From the NCBI GenBank assembly GCA_963920665.1, contig OY987267.1, positions 14,260,001-14,324,000 of the forward strand: DNA of 64,000 bases. Reading direction: 5' to 3'. This DNA is from Straminergon stramineum (taxonomy: Eukaryota > Streptophyta > Bryopsida > Hypnales > Calliergonaceae). Shown in pieces: positions 34,938 to 45,086 of the stretch. The stretch's first letter is position 1. Every line of letters begins with the position of its first letter. A program made the position numbers and the translations under genes. Under the pieces are notes generated by a model. That model saw only the letters and a program-made list of their open reading frames with translations. It was not told the DNA's origin and ran no database searches.

Positions 34938-35096
34938 TTAACCCTTAAAAGACGCACTTCTTCATGACAAAGGTTATCACCAAAACTACTTCAATTATTG
35001 GACCAATAGTTACAATCTTTGTTTCTACAATGAATAGTGAAGTCATCCATCATCCACTCTTTGGCCTAATGTCCTTCAAGGGTTAAGGAAAATTCA
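34938..35096. mobile_element. TTAA-flanked MITE (159 bp, internally deleted)
   Basis: TTAACCCTTAAAAGACGC at the left and, inward from the right, TTAACCCTTGAAGGAC. TTAA at both ends. It keeps only the ends of the short family. Confidence 0.7.
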
Positions 35097-35265
35097 TATA
35101 GTGACAATTTCATCCTTCACTCATACCCCTCACTCATTCCATTGTATCATGCCAAGTTTGAGTGTCTCCATTGTAGATTTGTAGTACTCTTCACACTTGG
35201 TACTATGTAAAAAAGAATGTTACTTAGGTGATAGTATGGGGCAACATGTCTATGACTTTCATCCC

Positions 35266-36060
35266 TAAAAAGTCCTCAATTCCCTTCAAGAGACAAAATG
35301 GATTTTTAGTAGGCTCATGTAATCTCAATTTTTTATGTGAATTTTTTTGAAACTTTTTCTTAAGATAGAAAAATATAGTAGCTTTCTAGGGATATAAGTT
35401 TAATTTCAATTGGTGTCTAGGAGCAAAAGTTTTACCACAATAAGCTCAAAATGAGGGGAGACCATGCAACAAAAAAAATCCATGAAAATTTGAAATAATT
35501 TTTTGAATTTATTTTCCTCATAAATTTATACAGTTTTGTCTGTATAGAAAGCTTTGATTCATTCCATTTCTATGAGTGATATGAAAGTTATAGACCTTCT
35601 TATTTTGTAGGCAATCATAGAAACTTCTTGAGAAAATAATATATTGAATTTGTTTTTAAACTCAATTTTCACAAATAAAAAAAATGTTCCACAAAGTTAA
35701 GTATGCTTTCTAGAGGATTAGTGTGTTTCAATTCCATTTTAGAGATATTAACAATTTAGTTTTTCCTTCAATCTTTTACCATTAACTTCTATTTAATTAT
35801 TTTTGAAATAATGAAAATGAAGTATTCTTATTTTAAATTTTTTTCCTAGACTTACAACTCAAATCTTCAACATAAAAATTTTAGTGCAAAATAATTTAAA
35901 TTAATAAGATTCAAAGTCAAGTAATCTAGTCAAGGAATGTGTTCAAAACTCGGATTTGGTTCTTCACTTTCAAAGGCAAATATCTTGCAATCTACATGGT
36001 GATAGTTTCTAAAATTTCTTCCACACATTCTTATACTATTGTAGGTGCACAATAGCTTTG
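35266..36060. mobile_element. decayed long TTAA-family MITE, inverted
   Basis: On the minus strand the order matches 23080-24010: the 'CTTCCACAC' block, then 'CTCAATTCTTTA.ATA'-like sequence, then 'CACCAATTGAAAT', then 'AAATCCATTTTGTC'. The ends are too eroded to place exactly. Confidence 0.45.
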
Positions 36061-37476
36061 CCACTCTCTAGGAAATTACTTCTTTAATTTAAAAATTTCA
36101 TGTTTGGCACCTAAAAAAGGAATTTTTTGAAATTCAACTTTCTAGATAAAAAAATAATTATAGTTTCGCCTTTCATCCAATTTTTATCCTAAATTTTCTA
36201 CCCCACCACAACTACTACCCTTGTGGATGAGTCTCTAGTGAAGCTTCAAAAGTCATTGAATGAGTAGAGAGATAAATGCAAAAACAAGCTTTTTATACAA
36301 GTGAGGTAGTAGGAGGTCAATGAACTATTTCATACACTTTGTCATAAAAGAATTTCCTTGATGGTAGATGGCACAAGGATCTTGTGTCCACCTTGAAGTC
36401 CTAATTTATTTGATTTTTTGCTCACGCACTATAGTTTCTAAATATTTTGTCATTCCTTTTGTTTTTTTCATTTTTTTCACCAAATGCTTAGCATAATTTC
36501 CCAAATAATTCACCATCATTTTTTTGGAGTATTTTTTGGCAAAGTTGCCCTACACATGCCTCCCCCCACACAATTTGTACATTTTTTGCTCTTTGCAATA
36601 GACATAACAAGTTGGAGTGTTTTTCGACAAAAAAAGGCTTTGTGACAAGAAGGATTAATGTCACCCCTACCCATCAACAAATCTTTTGCAAGTGCTTACC
36701 TATCCAACAGTCTCTACATTTGCTCCATAACACTTGTCTTAAATTCATGGGATCTTCCTATTAAAGATTTTTGTGAGTTACATAACACCAAGGATATCAC
36801 TAACTAAAGGTAGGAGGTGGAACATCTTGAAATATTTTTCAGTAAATTTTCCTTGAAAGACAAGTGAAATTGGCATCCAACTCAAGTCGTTCCATATTTT
36901 TTTGAGCTTTGTGGAATTAGTTACGAATTTCTGAAGTTGAAAAAAAGGGGGCTTTTGTGGTCATCAAAAGCGACCACCTCCTGAAATGTGCAGAGTTGAT
37001 ACATTGCAGAAAGCAAAATGTACCTCTGAGTCTTGATCGCCTCTAATACCCAGTCGGAGTTCGAGCCTTCTACCTTGCTGTACACTGAAACTGAGGTACT
37101 GTGCTAGTGCAATACAACGTGCCGCAGCCAACTCAGAATTTGAACTTTGTAGCATTATAGAACACTGGGAGACATAGCATTCAACCCAGACTGAATCCTA
37201 CAAACTAGCAGTACCCGGCCCACTACAAATAGTACAATTGCTTGCAGACTGATGATTCAAAGTTAACGTCTCTTAACCTATTAAGAGTCATTCACTCCAA
37301 TTGCAAGCCAAGTCATAAAAATTAGTGAGAGGTGAATTGTTCCTCCGTCAAGGAATTGAACTCGCTCCGCCTACAGTCTGGAACTAGCAAGCTCCTAATG
37401 CCGACAATTCCCAGCCGGCGAGTCTCAAAACTGCTGACAATTGAATCCTAATTAAGCGATGAAGTAATCCTATATT
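36061..37476. other. spacer and 3' flank of the AP2/ERF gene
   Basis: No gene. 37000-37476 is less AT-rich and probably holds the 3' UTR of the AP2/ERF gene that ends at 37477. Confidence 0.4.
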
Positions 37477-39568
37477 TTACAATCCAGAGAACAACGAATC
37501 TTGCTCGTGGACATGGTTCCAAAACTGGAAGTTTTCCGGCTCCCACATTCGATGATCCTCCTCGTCCTCCTGAAAACTAATAAGAGGGCTGTCTATTGGT
37601 ACCAAGGTGGGAGGAGAAGGCGAACAGATGGCTAGGAGATCGCCTGGGTCACTCCCCATGCTGTAGCAAAATTGGAGCATACTTTGCCCAGTTTGGTCAC
37701 CGAAAGACCCGCTTTCGTTCACCAAGTCCATGTCCGTGACGTGCTCCGGGGCTACCAGTTGGGCTTGCGCTGAACTCTCTTCGTCTCCACTGCCGTAGCT
37801 TTCTAGTAGGGACTCTAAAGATTTTGAAGGGGAGGGGGAAGAGAGCACGAAATTAAGGGCCGCAGTAGAACCTTGTGACGACAAAGCATCTGGGAATTTC
37901 TGCAAGATGACGAGTCGTATTCATTAATTAAAAATGGAGAAATCAATTACAAATTGGCGAGCTTTTCTAAACGATTGAGTGCCTGGAATCTCAAAATCGA
38001 CACTTGTAAGTAATGGTATAATTTGAACCATTCTGGTTTCAGATGGGGTTTGGGGCACTTGCATGTTGACGCTCTGAATCATGCGAAGTAAGCTTACTAA
38101 TCTGATAGGCATAATACCAGTAACCTCAAAGGTATACCAGTTCTAGCTTGGAGAGCAAGCTTTGTGCACTAAATATCAACGTCCATTTCGTTAAATTTGC
38201 TCAGTGAACCCTCGAACAAGGAAAGAAAAGAAGTAATTTGGGGAACGAGGACGGAGATGAGGGTGAAATCCTCGGTTCGCAGTGCGCTCAATGTTGCGGG
38301 TGAAATTCAATTTGCATATTCTAACCGTACAACAAGTATATATTTCCGCCTAGCAAGATAGTGTATCGGAGTGGACGAATCTTTTGTGAGAATACCGCCA
38401 ATTTGACGAAATTGGCGTTTGTCGCAATTATGACGCCCTGAAAACACACCATTTCAGCAAATATCTTTGGCCATGGCTACCAAGAAAAGTAGGAGTGGAG
38501 CGGAGCACTTACAGCAGTCACCGTTGAGGGTGCGCACGCGGGGCGCGAGGGCGCGCTCATCGGCAGATTCGCCACCCACTTCGCTTGTTCCTTCACCCGT
38601 CTCAGCTTCACTTCCCCCTCCAACCCCTCCAGCGCGGACTGCGTTTTCAGAATCTCAGCAGTATCCCCAAAGTTGACTTCTTTCCCGTAGTGATGAAACG
38701 CAACATCGACAGCCCTCGCCGCTTGATCTTCCGACTGATAGTCCCCAAACGAGACTTTGTTCTTCTTCAACCCCTTCGGCAACCTCATCTCCGCCACCCA
38801 CTTCTTCCGCTCGGGACGGTAACGAACCCCTCGATACCGCTTGGCTTCAGGCTCATCACCATCCTCCACATGCTCCTCCCTTGAGTCCACATACACCTGC
38901 GCAAACGCCCCGTACCGTCGTCTCCGAATGCCTCCAATACTTCTTCGGAACCTGGAAGTCGAGTCAATAATATCCAGCTGCACTTGCCACAGCACAGCGG
39001 ACGTTACCCCCTCGCGAGCCCATAAAATTCGGGGACTTTCGTCCAAATCGATGATGTACTTAATCAACCACTTGCGCCACAGCTCGTCCGAATCGCTGCT
39101 ATCCCTAAGGTGCGTGAGTTTCTGAAACGCAGTCGCACCGATGTGGTACCCAGGCGACGAGCAGTCACCGTAAACCTCCAGACTGCTCAATCGAAAGGAC
39201 TGGCGGTAGTAGGAATGGTCTTGTTCGGAATCTGCTGATGGAGCGAATTCCGTAGACTCCACGTTTTCGAAGAGGTAGTTGCCTGGACAATCGCTCATTC
39301 GCGTGAGATGGGTGAAGACGTCGCCCACGCTCTGATCCTCCTCGGGTTGCCAGTCTAGTTTTTCTTGGGTGACGGAGAACATGGGCATCTGTTTATTGAG
39401 AAGGTGAATCTCGCGCTCGTCTTGGGAGTGGACGATGGCGCAGACGCAGACGCGTTGCACTCGGTAACGATCTTTGGCGAAGTCTGCACTAGAAAGGAGA
39501 CGGTCTATGCGTGGAAACCATTCTTGGCGCAGGTGCTTGGTGTCGAACTTGTTAGCCATGGCCGGCAT
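37477..39568 (-). CDS. AP2/ERF-domain transcription factor (two exons, 492 aa)
   Basis: Exon 1 is 39568-38513 and exon 2 is 37899-37477; the donor is a perfect GTAAGT and the join is in phase. There is a single AP2 domain at about residues 245-308: 'YRGVRYRPERKKWVAEMR' holds the DNA-contacting sheet, followed by 'KVSFGDYQSEDQAARAVD' and 'HHYGKEVNF'. It should act in the nucleus as a sequence-specific regulator. Several positions differ from the usual ERF pattern: FGDY where WLGTF is usual, and AVDVAFHHYG where AYDxAA is usual. Just before the domain is 'RRRRYGAFAQVYVD', which looks like a weak second copy of the first strands. The first 240 residues are a long extension that I do not recognise. 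The C-terminus is acidic and Ser-rich ('GSGDEESSA', 'EDEEDHRMWEPE'), as in activation domains. The start could instead be the second ATG at 39559. Confidence 0.9.
38396..38417. promoter_or_regulatory. perfect palindrome in the AP2/ERF intron
   Basis: CGCCAATTT, a 4-base spacer, then AAATTGGCG: two exact 9-bp half-sites. Diverged relatives lie at 16572-16604 and 18835-18860. It could be a protein-binding dyad or the scar of an old element. Confidence 0.3.
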
Positions 39569-39833
39569 CAGAATTCGACACTAGCCAGGACGAATTCCTA
39601 CTAACCCTGCAATTAAGTCCTGGAACTCTCTGAAGAGGGTATCTATGGAGTTCACCTTCACGTCCTGTCTTCAAATTCTAGACCTAGATCTGAGACTCCC
39701 TCCAGTTGTAACGCCTCTCCTCTCCTCAACCCGCATATATGCAACTTGAGTGTTCATATTAAGGAATCGATCGAAACTGCATGTCGAGGTCAGGTCGACT
39801 GCAGGGGCCGGCCTAAATTTGAGGATTCCGAAG

Positions 39834-39845
39834 CTATATATATAT
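39834..39845 (-). promoter_or_regulatory. candidate TATA box of the AP2/ERF gene
   Basis: On the minus strand the sequence is ATATATATATAG, about 270 bp upstream of the ATG at 39568. It allows a 5' leader of roughly 240 bp. Confidence 0.45.
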
Positions 39846-40480
39846 GTCCGGAAGTGGCGAAGTGGGCAAAGCTGACGCAGCCACACCGGCAGTCTGCATG
39901 AGACTAGTGGAGCAGGAATGCTGGAGGTAAGTGTTGCGGCAATTGCAGCAGTCGGTACTCCAGTCACATGAAGATGTTTACCGACAGACGAAAATGGGCT
40001 CCACAATGGCCAAAGTGGTCAATACTGGGGGCGAGTCCGGGTGGGGGTGGGGGGGTAATGATCGGGGAGAATCACAGGTTAGTGTTTTTCTTACTGATGA
40101 ACATGAAAATCACCGATTGAATAATTATTCAAAATTATAGGATTGCAATCGATCCTGTAGAACTTCATAAGAATTCTACTTATTGCACAAACACGGGCAA
40201 TAATCGAAGTCCGTCGGTTTAAGCAGGAAATCGGTTGAATAAGAGAAATGATGGTTAATGAAAAGTGGTGAAGTTGTCAGAAGGAGCATAATATAGAGAA
40301 GGTTGCCAATTCGATTTGGACCGGGATGGGCGATTCTTTTCGGGCAGTGTGGTCGAAGTAGTTGGTGAAAATCACTAGCCGTACGTAAGGTTCAGGTTTG
40401 TCCGATTTTGATGGTGGCTGGGACAAGATTATCCTCCTCGGTGGCATAAGGTTATTTTTTGTATACCATTTCTTTATTAA
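39846..40480. other. upstream region of the AP2/ERF gene
   Basis: No gene recognised; short plus-strand frames (39931-40140) have no motif. A G-run with GTGGGGGTGGGGGGG character lies near 40037-40057. Confidence 0.4.
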
Positions 40481-41212
40481 GAGTGATTGCAAGAAACACC
40501 TATTCTATTTGTTGCATTTTCAATAGTACTCATGATTTTTTCAAGAGTACTTAAAAATTAGAAAACTAATTTTTTAAAAATTAAAAAAATATGATTAATG
40601 TATATACCTTTAAGATGATGGTACCCATAGAAGGAATTGCATAGAAAAATTCTTTGAGTAGGAGAACTAGAAAAGTGCCAAATCTTAAGAAAATACATAT
40701 CTTGATGTTTTAATTAGGAAAAAATTTAAAAAAATTAAAAAATACACAAAACAAAAAACTGGCCATTTGTAACAACTCTATGGAGATGGCCATTCACCAA
40801 AAGAACCACCAAAATAATATTTTATATGTTTCAAAATGCAAGCAAAAAGAAGCTCACTTTGTAGACTTTCACATCACATAAAATTACTTATTTTTAAAAT
40901 TCCTTTGGCCATTAGCTATAATTCTACTAGAAGACCATCTCCTCAAAATTTCAGCTCAAAATTCGTTTATTTGGGTTCTAAATAGTACTAAAAACCTCCA
41001 CACTGGCAAGTGTGACATTGAATTGGGCTCTATTTTTGGATAGTATATTATTTTTGAAAATTACTAAAAAATTAGGAAAGGTCTATAATAGTCATGAATA
41101 CCTTCCCTATAAATCTTAAATCATTTGGAGTCAAAACACAAAAGTTATGGCTAAAAATCATATCAATATGCAATGTGATGCAAAATAGGATAAGCGTTTC
41201 TTGTAATCACCC
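40481..41212. mobile_element. MITE family B (732 bp), same ends as family A
   Basis: It begins GAGTGATTGCAAGAAACACC and ends GCGTTTCTTGTAATCACCC, with TTAA/ATAA-like 4-bp flanks. The ends match family A but the interior differs. Its last 120 bp recur at 56318-56464 ('AGTCATGAATACC', 'CACAAAAGTTATGGC'), and a middle part at 14935-15000. Confidence 0.7.
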
Positions 41213-41277
41213 ATAAACTCCACCATATAAAACAAATAAAACTCCATTCAATTTTGTGGATATAACATTAACCCCTA

Positions 41278-41843
41278 AGTGTGACGATGTCCATTTTGTG
41301 GACCATGAACAGATTGAAACTTGAGTTTCATCCTCCTAATTGCTTGGATGAAAGTTATTCTAATTTGTAGAGATACTTTATCAAGTTCTTTTTTTATCTA
41401 AAGGTTGGATTTGGTGTTACTAGAGTACATATTTTTCTAAAATTACCCATGTGGAAGTTTGTTAAGTGATCAAATTGCACTAACTTTAGTTCAAAATTGG
41501 ATTTGCCAAAATGAGGTCATAGATTTGAAGAACAAAAAAATGTCAAAAAATCACCATGTCAAGACTCAAGAAAACCTCATTTCAAATTCATTCCAACAAA
41601 TTTTACTCAAAATATATTACTTGTAATCGAATTTAGAAGGAATTTTGAAATTTTTCTTTCAAAATTTGTAAAAATAGATTGGTGATAACATTGATAAATC
41701 TAACTATATAGATGGAATCTACAACTCACAATCTACAACTTTTATTTGTATATCAATTCCAAAATATGCTTTCATATTGCACTTTAGAACGATTTTTCTC
41801 AAATCGTCAATTCTGGAGATGATTCCGGATCTTTTGGGGTTAA
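41278..41843. mobile_element. TTAA-flanked MITE (566 bp)
   Basis: TTAACCCCTAAGTGTGAC at the left and, inward from the right, TTAACCCCAAAAGATCC. TTAA at both ends, no coding content. The inverted repeats are short and imperfect. Confidence 0.65.
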
Positions 41844-42700
41844 TAAACTAAAGTTGCATGTGCACAAAAAATTGGGTGAAAATCACTCATCTAGTATCCG
41901 TCCTACGACATGAAAAAAAGATTTGTTTGACCACACTTTTAGTCCACGGCGGCCCTTCGAGGCTTAACGTGCTCGGGATCAGGTAGCTTGCAGGTCTGGG
42001 GTTCCGTCCTGCAATTGGAATTCCTTTTGATTCGCCGAAAAAAACAAAAAGAACAAAAACTGGTGGCGTTCCGAGACTCCCTGAACGCCGCTTCGGGGTG
42101 ACGGAATGATGACTGAGCAATTGAGGATCGAGACGTAGTCAAAACAGAAAGACAAATTCTTCGCAAACCTCAGATCGAGACAGGTCAGGAAAAATCCGAG
42201 AGATCAGATCAGGGGTCAAATACACTGTCAACAGTACGGGTATTATTATATGATACTGATTCCCGTCGTTTTTTTAAGGCTTTTCTTCGAGCTTTTGAGT
42301 CCGGTGATTGGTTCCCAGGACACTCCAGTACTACTGTACTTGCGTGTAGCTTTTGTGCTCTTCTTCTACAGTTCTACTGTACTGTAAAGTCTGAAATCCT
42401 ATCGCATTATGGGAGCCAGCTTTCCACGAAACTAACCAGAGAAGCCCGAGGAAAGTTCATAGGGGAGTTCCCAATCAAATAATAATGTTCTTAAGTTTTG
42501 CTTCTGCTGTCTGTCTACTTGTAATGAAAGTAAAATATACAATGTCGCTTTTCTTTCCGTCGGAAAACGAATATAAAAAGATTGCCGAATCTCGGAAGCC
42601 GCTTCTTACTTGCAGCCAATTTTTAATTTTTTTAATTTTTTATAATTTTGGAGAAGTTGCCAGCTATTCCCTCCATTGTCATGTGATACTTGGGTGTTAC
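41844..42700. other. spacer with one SINE-like tail
   Basis: 41960-42060 ends with 'CTGCAATTGGAATTCC', then GAAAAAAACAAAAAGAACAAAAAC, like the three copies near 4.4 kb. 42160-42480 is less AT-rich but has no convincing gene. Confidence 0.4.
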
Positions 42701-42976
42701 TAAGGTAGGCACCGCCAAAATGGCACCTGACCTTAAACCACCATCTTCAGACTTTGTACATCTCCAAAAGCAATTATGTGCCTACGTGGAAGAAACGCTT
42801 TTAGAAATAAACTTTGACCCTCCATAACTTTTGCATAGTGTATCCAAATGGCATGTTCTTTGGTGCATTTGAACCTCTTTTCATTTGCCAGCAAGACAAT
42901 ATGAAATGATGAACAACCTAATAATACTAACTAGACACAGTACCAATTTGGGGTACTTTTGGGTGTACCTACCTTA
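42701..42976. mobile_element. MITE, family D copy 2 (276 bp)
   Basis: Left TAAGGTAGGCACCGCCAAAA and right, inward, TAAGGTAGGTACACCCAAAA: long inverted ends. The interior matches 6104-6369. Confidence 0.7.
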
Positions 42977-42989
42977 GGTGATGTCCATA

Positions 42990-43236
42990 CCTTAAGTTAG
43001 GTTGTTTGTTTGTTTTGTTTGCTACGTTGAGATTTCCCACACGGTACCCTCCTAGCTGCATGCTTGGTACTGTCGGAAAGTCCTCAGTAAAGAGGGGTAC
43101 ATGGGCTTTGTTCTATAAAGTTTCGACCTACATTGTGAAAGTTATTGAATTTCGAAATTTTTATGAATAATTTTTTTTAAATACTTTTATTTTTATTCTG
43201 AATGTGGCAACAACACAAGGCACACTAGTCTATATC
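42990..43236 (+). repeat. direct repeat, left copy
   Basis: It starts TTAAGTTAGGTTGTTTGTTT and ends 'GGCACACTAGTCTATATC'. The right copy at 43463-43727 has the same start and end and the same interior landmarks ('GAAAGTCCT', 'GAGGGGT', 'GTGAAAGT.ATTGAATTTC'). Confidence 0.7.
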
Positions 43237-43466
43237 TTAACCTTGTAAGGATGGGTTGGTCACTATGGAAATCTTCTTTTGGGGAACAATGCGTATCATC
43301 TACTTTAAAAAAAAAAAGAGGAATCATTGGAGGTCATACTACTTTGCAAGACCTCCTCCTTTTTGCAAAAAATTCCAAGGATGAACAATCACACTTTTGT
43401 CTCACATGGGAGAGTTCTTTGTCATCCATCGGACCACTCTAGTCTGCAACGTCCTTACTGGGTTAA
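43237..43466. mobile_element. TTAA-flanked MITE, short type (230 bp), between two direct repeats
   Basis: TTAACCTTGTAAGGATGGG at the left, TTAA at 43463. The body has 'TTGGTCACTATGGAAATC', 'CATTGGAGGTCATACTACT', 'AATTCCAAGGATGAACAAT' and 'CATCCATCGGAC'. It sits exactly between the two copies of the direct repeat. Confidence 0.75.
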
Positions 43467-43727
43467 GTTAGGCTATTTGTTTGTTTTGTTTGTTTTTTAC
43501 ATTGAGATCTCATGGACCGTGAGGCCTCCGGTCATGTTCTAGGTACCATTAGAAAGTCCTTGGCGAGGAGGGGTGCGCAGGCTTTGTTTCATGGCATTTG
43601 GATCTACGATATGAAAGTCATTGAATTTCAAAGTTATTTTTGAATGAAAAAATTAGAATTTTAAAAATTACTTCTACTTAGACAATTATTATGGCAACAG
43701 CATAGGGCACACTAGTGTATATCAAAA
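43463..43727 (+). repeat. direct repeat, right copy
   Basis: See 42990-43236. It starts TTAAGTTAGGCTATTTGTTT and ends 'GGCACACTAGTGTATATC'. It shares TTAA with the MITE on its left. Confidence 0.7.
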
Positions 43728-45086
43728 TTGGGTGACACTTGGAGAAAATCCAAATATTGACGAAAATCATCTACTTGCGTAGGTACCTTACTCGACCCAA
43801 CACTATAGGAACAGAGCCAATCAGAGTTTAGCTGCTTGTTGTAAGACTTCTGCGGATGCAGGTGTTTGGGTGGTTCCCTGTGCTTATTTCCAGGTTCAGG
43901 TTTGCATGATTTGCAGTGTGAAATCGTCTTGCTTGTCGGCAAATGAGAAGGAAGCATGTCGTAGCCTCCCACCTGGTCTTACTTGCTCACATTTCATCCC
44001 CATGACAAGAAATAAAAAAACAGCATGAACTGTAAAATGCCTTTGATCCTCCTTGCAAGAAAGGCTTGATGAATGACGAAACATGACGAAACATGACTGA
44101 ACGATGCTGCAAATGGAAACATACTCAATCAAGAGCCTTGTAGTTGTGGCTGCCACGCAAGTATGAGTTGGAAAAATTATGAACTTTGCTTTCAAGCCCA
44201 TGAACTGCATCAACCATTAGAATCCAAAATTGATCAGTGGTATGAGAAACAATCATGGCCTCCTGGAACCAAGAAGTGCAATTTGGTACCCAGATGTGGT
44301 CATGTCGGGTTTGAGGATTTCCTGAGAATAGAGTTTCCACCGAGACCAATTCATCTGCAATGGCTTCCGTCTAATGATCGAATCATTTGTTCTCGTGTAG
44401 TTGTTTTGCTCTCTTACGAAAAGATTTCAGAAATGCCATTGGAGAATTTTGTTGTTGCAGCACAGGTCAATCTTCCTCATCATCTCCTCCTGGAGGTACT
44501 TCGGCGCATTTCTTCAAATGAAAGGAGGTTGACAGACTTGCAGTTTGAGGATAGCGTAACAAACAGGAGGGAGGAGGCTTGTCACATGTAACAATCAGGA
44601 ACAAACATGCTCGAGCAACAAACAGAAGGGCGGGAGAAGAGCTTCCTTTGGCAGGTAGACGACGAAAGAAGATGAGTTCCAGGCAGGGTATGAAGATATG
44701 CGCGCTCTGGAGCAGGAGCAGGAGCAGCCTGGAAGCGCAACAGTGGTGGGCCCCAGCCAAAACGGCATGCCATCTAACCCTGGCCCAGCTTTCGAGGTAT
44801 TACAGTGAACCCCAAACCCGTGCCACTGGAATCCTACAGAAGATTAGTTAAAAAATAATCGCAGCTGAATCAAAATCATCCGTAGAGCATGATATGTAAA
44901 TGGAGTCATCATACCGCAAGCAACAGATTCTGTATTTGCAGGTGATAGCAGAAAAATTGCAATTGGGAGGAGGAAAAAAATGGCTAGTTTACATACTGGT
45001 ACAAAGAGGGAGTACATCAAGCTTTCTACAGCATCAATGCTCCTACCGCAAGACTAGAATGTAATGCACTAATAAATTGCCTAATA
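43728..45086. other. 3' flank of the alanyl-tRNA synthetase gene
   Basis: A less AT-rich stretch with open frames on both strands, 43.9-44.8 kb. The best is called separately at 44163-44591. The rest includes the probable 3' UTR of the minus-strand gene. Confidence 0.35.
44163..44591 (+). CDS. hypothetical protein (142 codons)
   Basis: An ATG-started frame with fair codon texture ('KKCNLVPRCGHVGFEDFL', 'FVVAAQVNLPHHLLLEVLRR'). It has no recognised domain, signal peptide or membrane segment. The minus strand is also open over half of it, so it may be a chance frame or an exon of an unrecognised gene running against the synthetase gene. Confidence 0.22.
   Translation: MSWKNYELCFQAHELHQPLESKIDQWYEKQSWPPGTKKCNLVPRCGHVGFEDFLRIEFPPRPIHLQWLPSNDRIICSRVVVLLSYEKISEMPLENFVVAAQVNLPHHLLLEVLRRISSNERRLTDLQFEDSVTNRREEACHM

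Noticed and set aside
38467..38884. Plus-strand open frames inside the AP2/ERF gene
   Set aside because: They are antisense shadows of exon 1 of the AP2/ERF gene.
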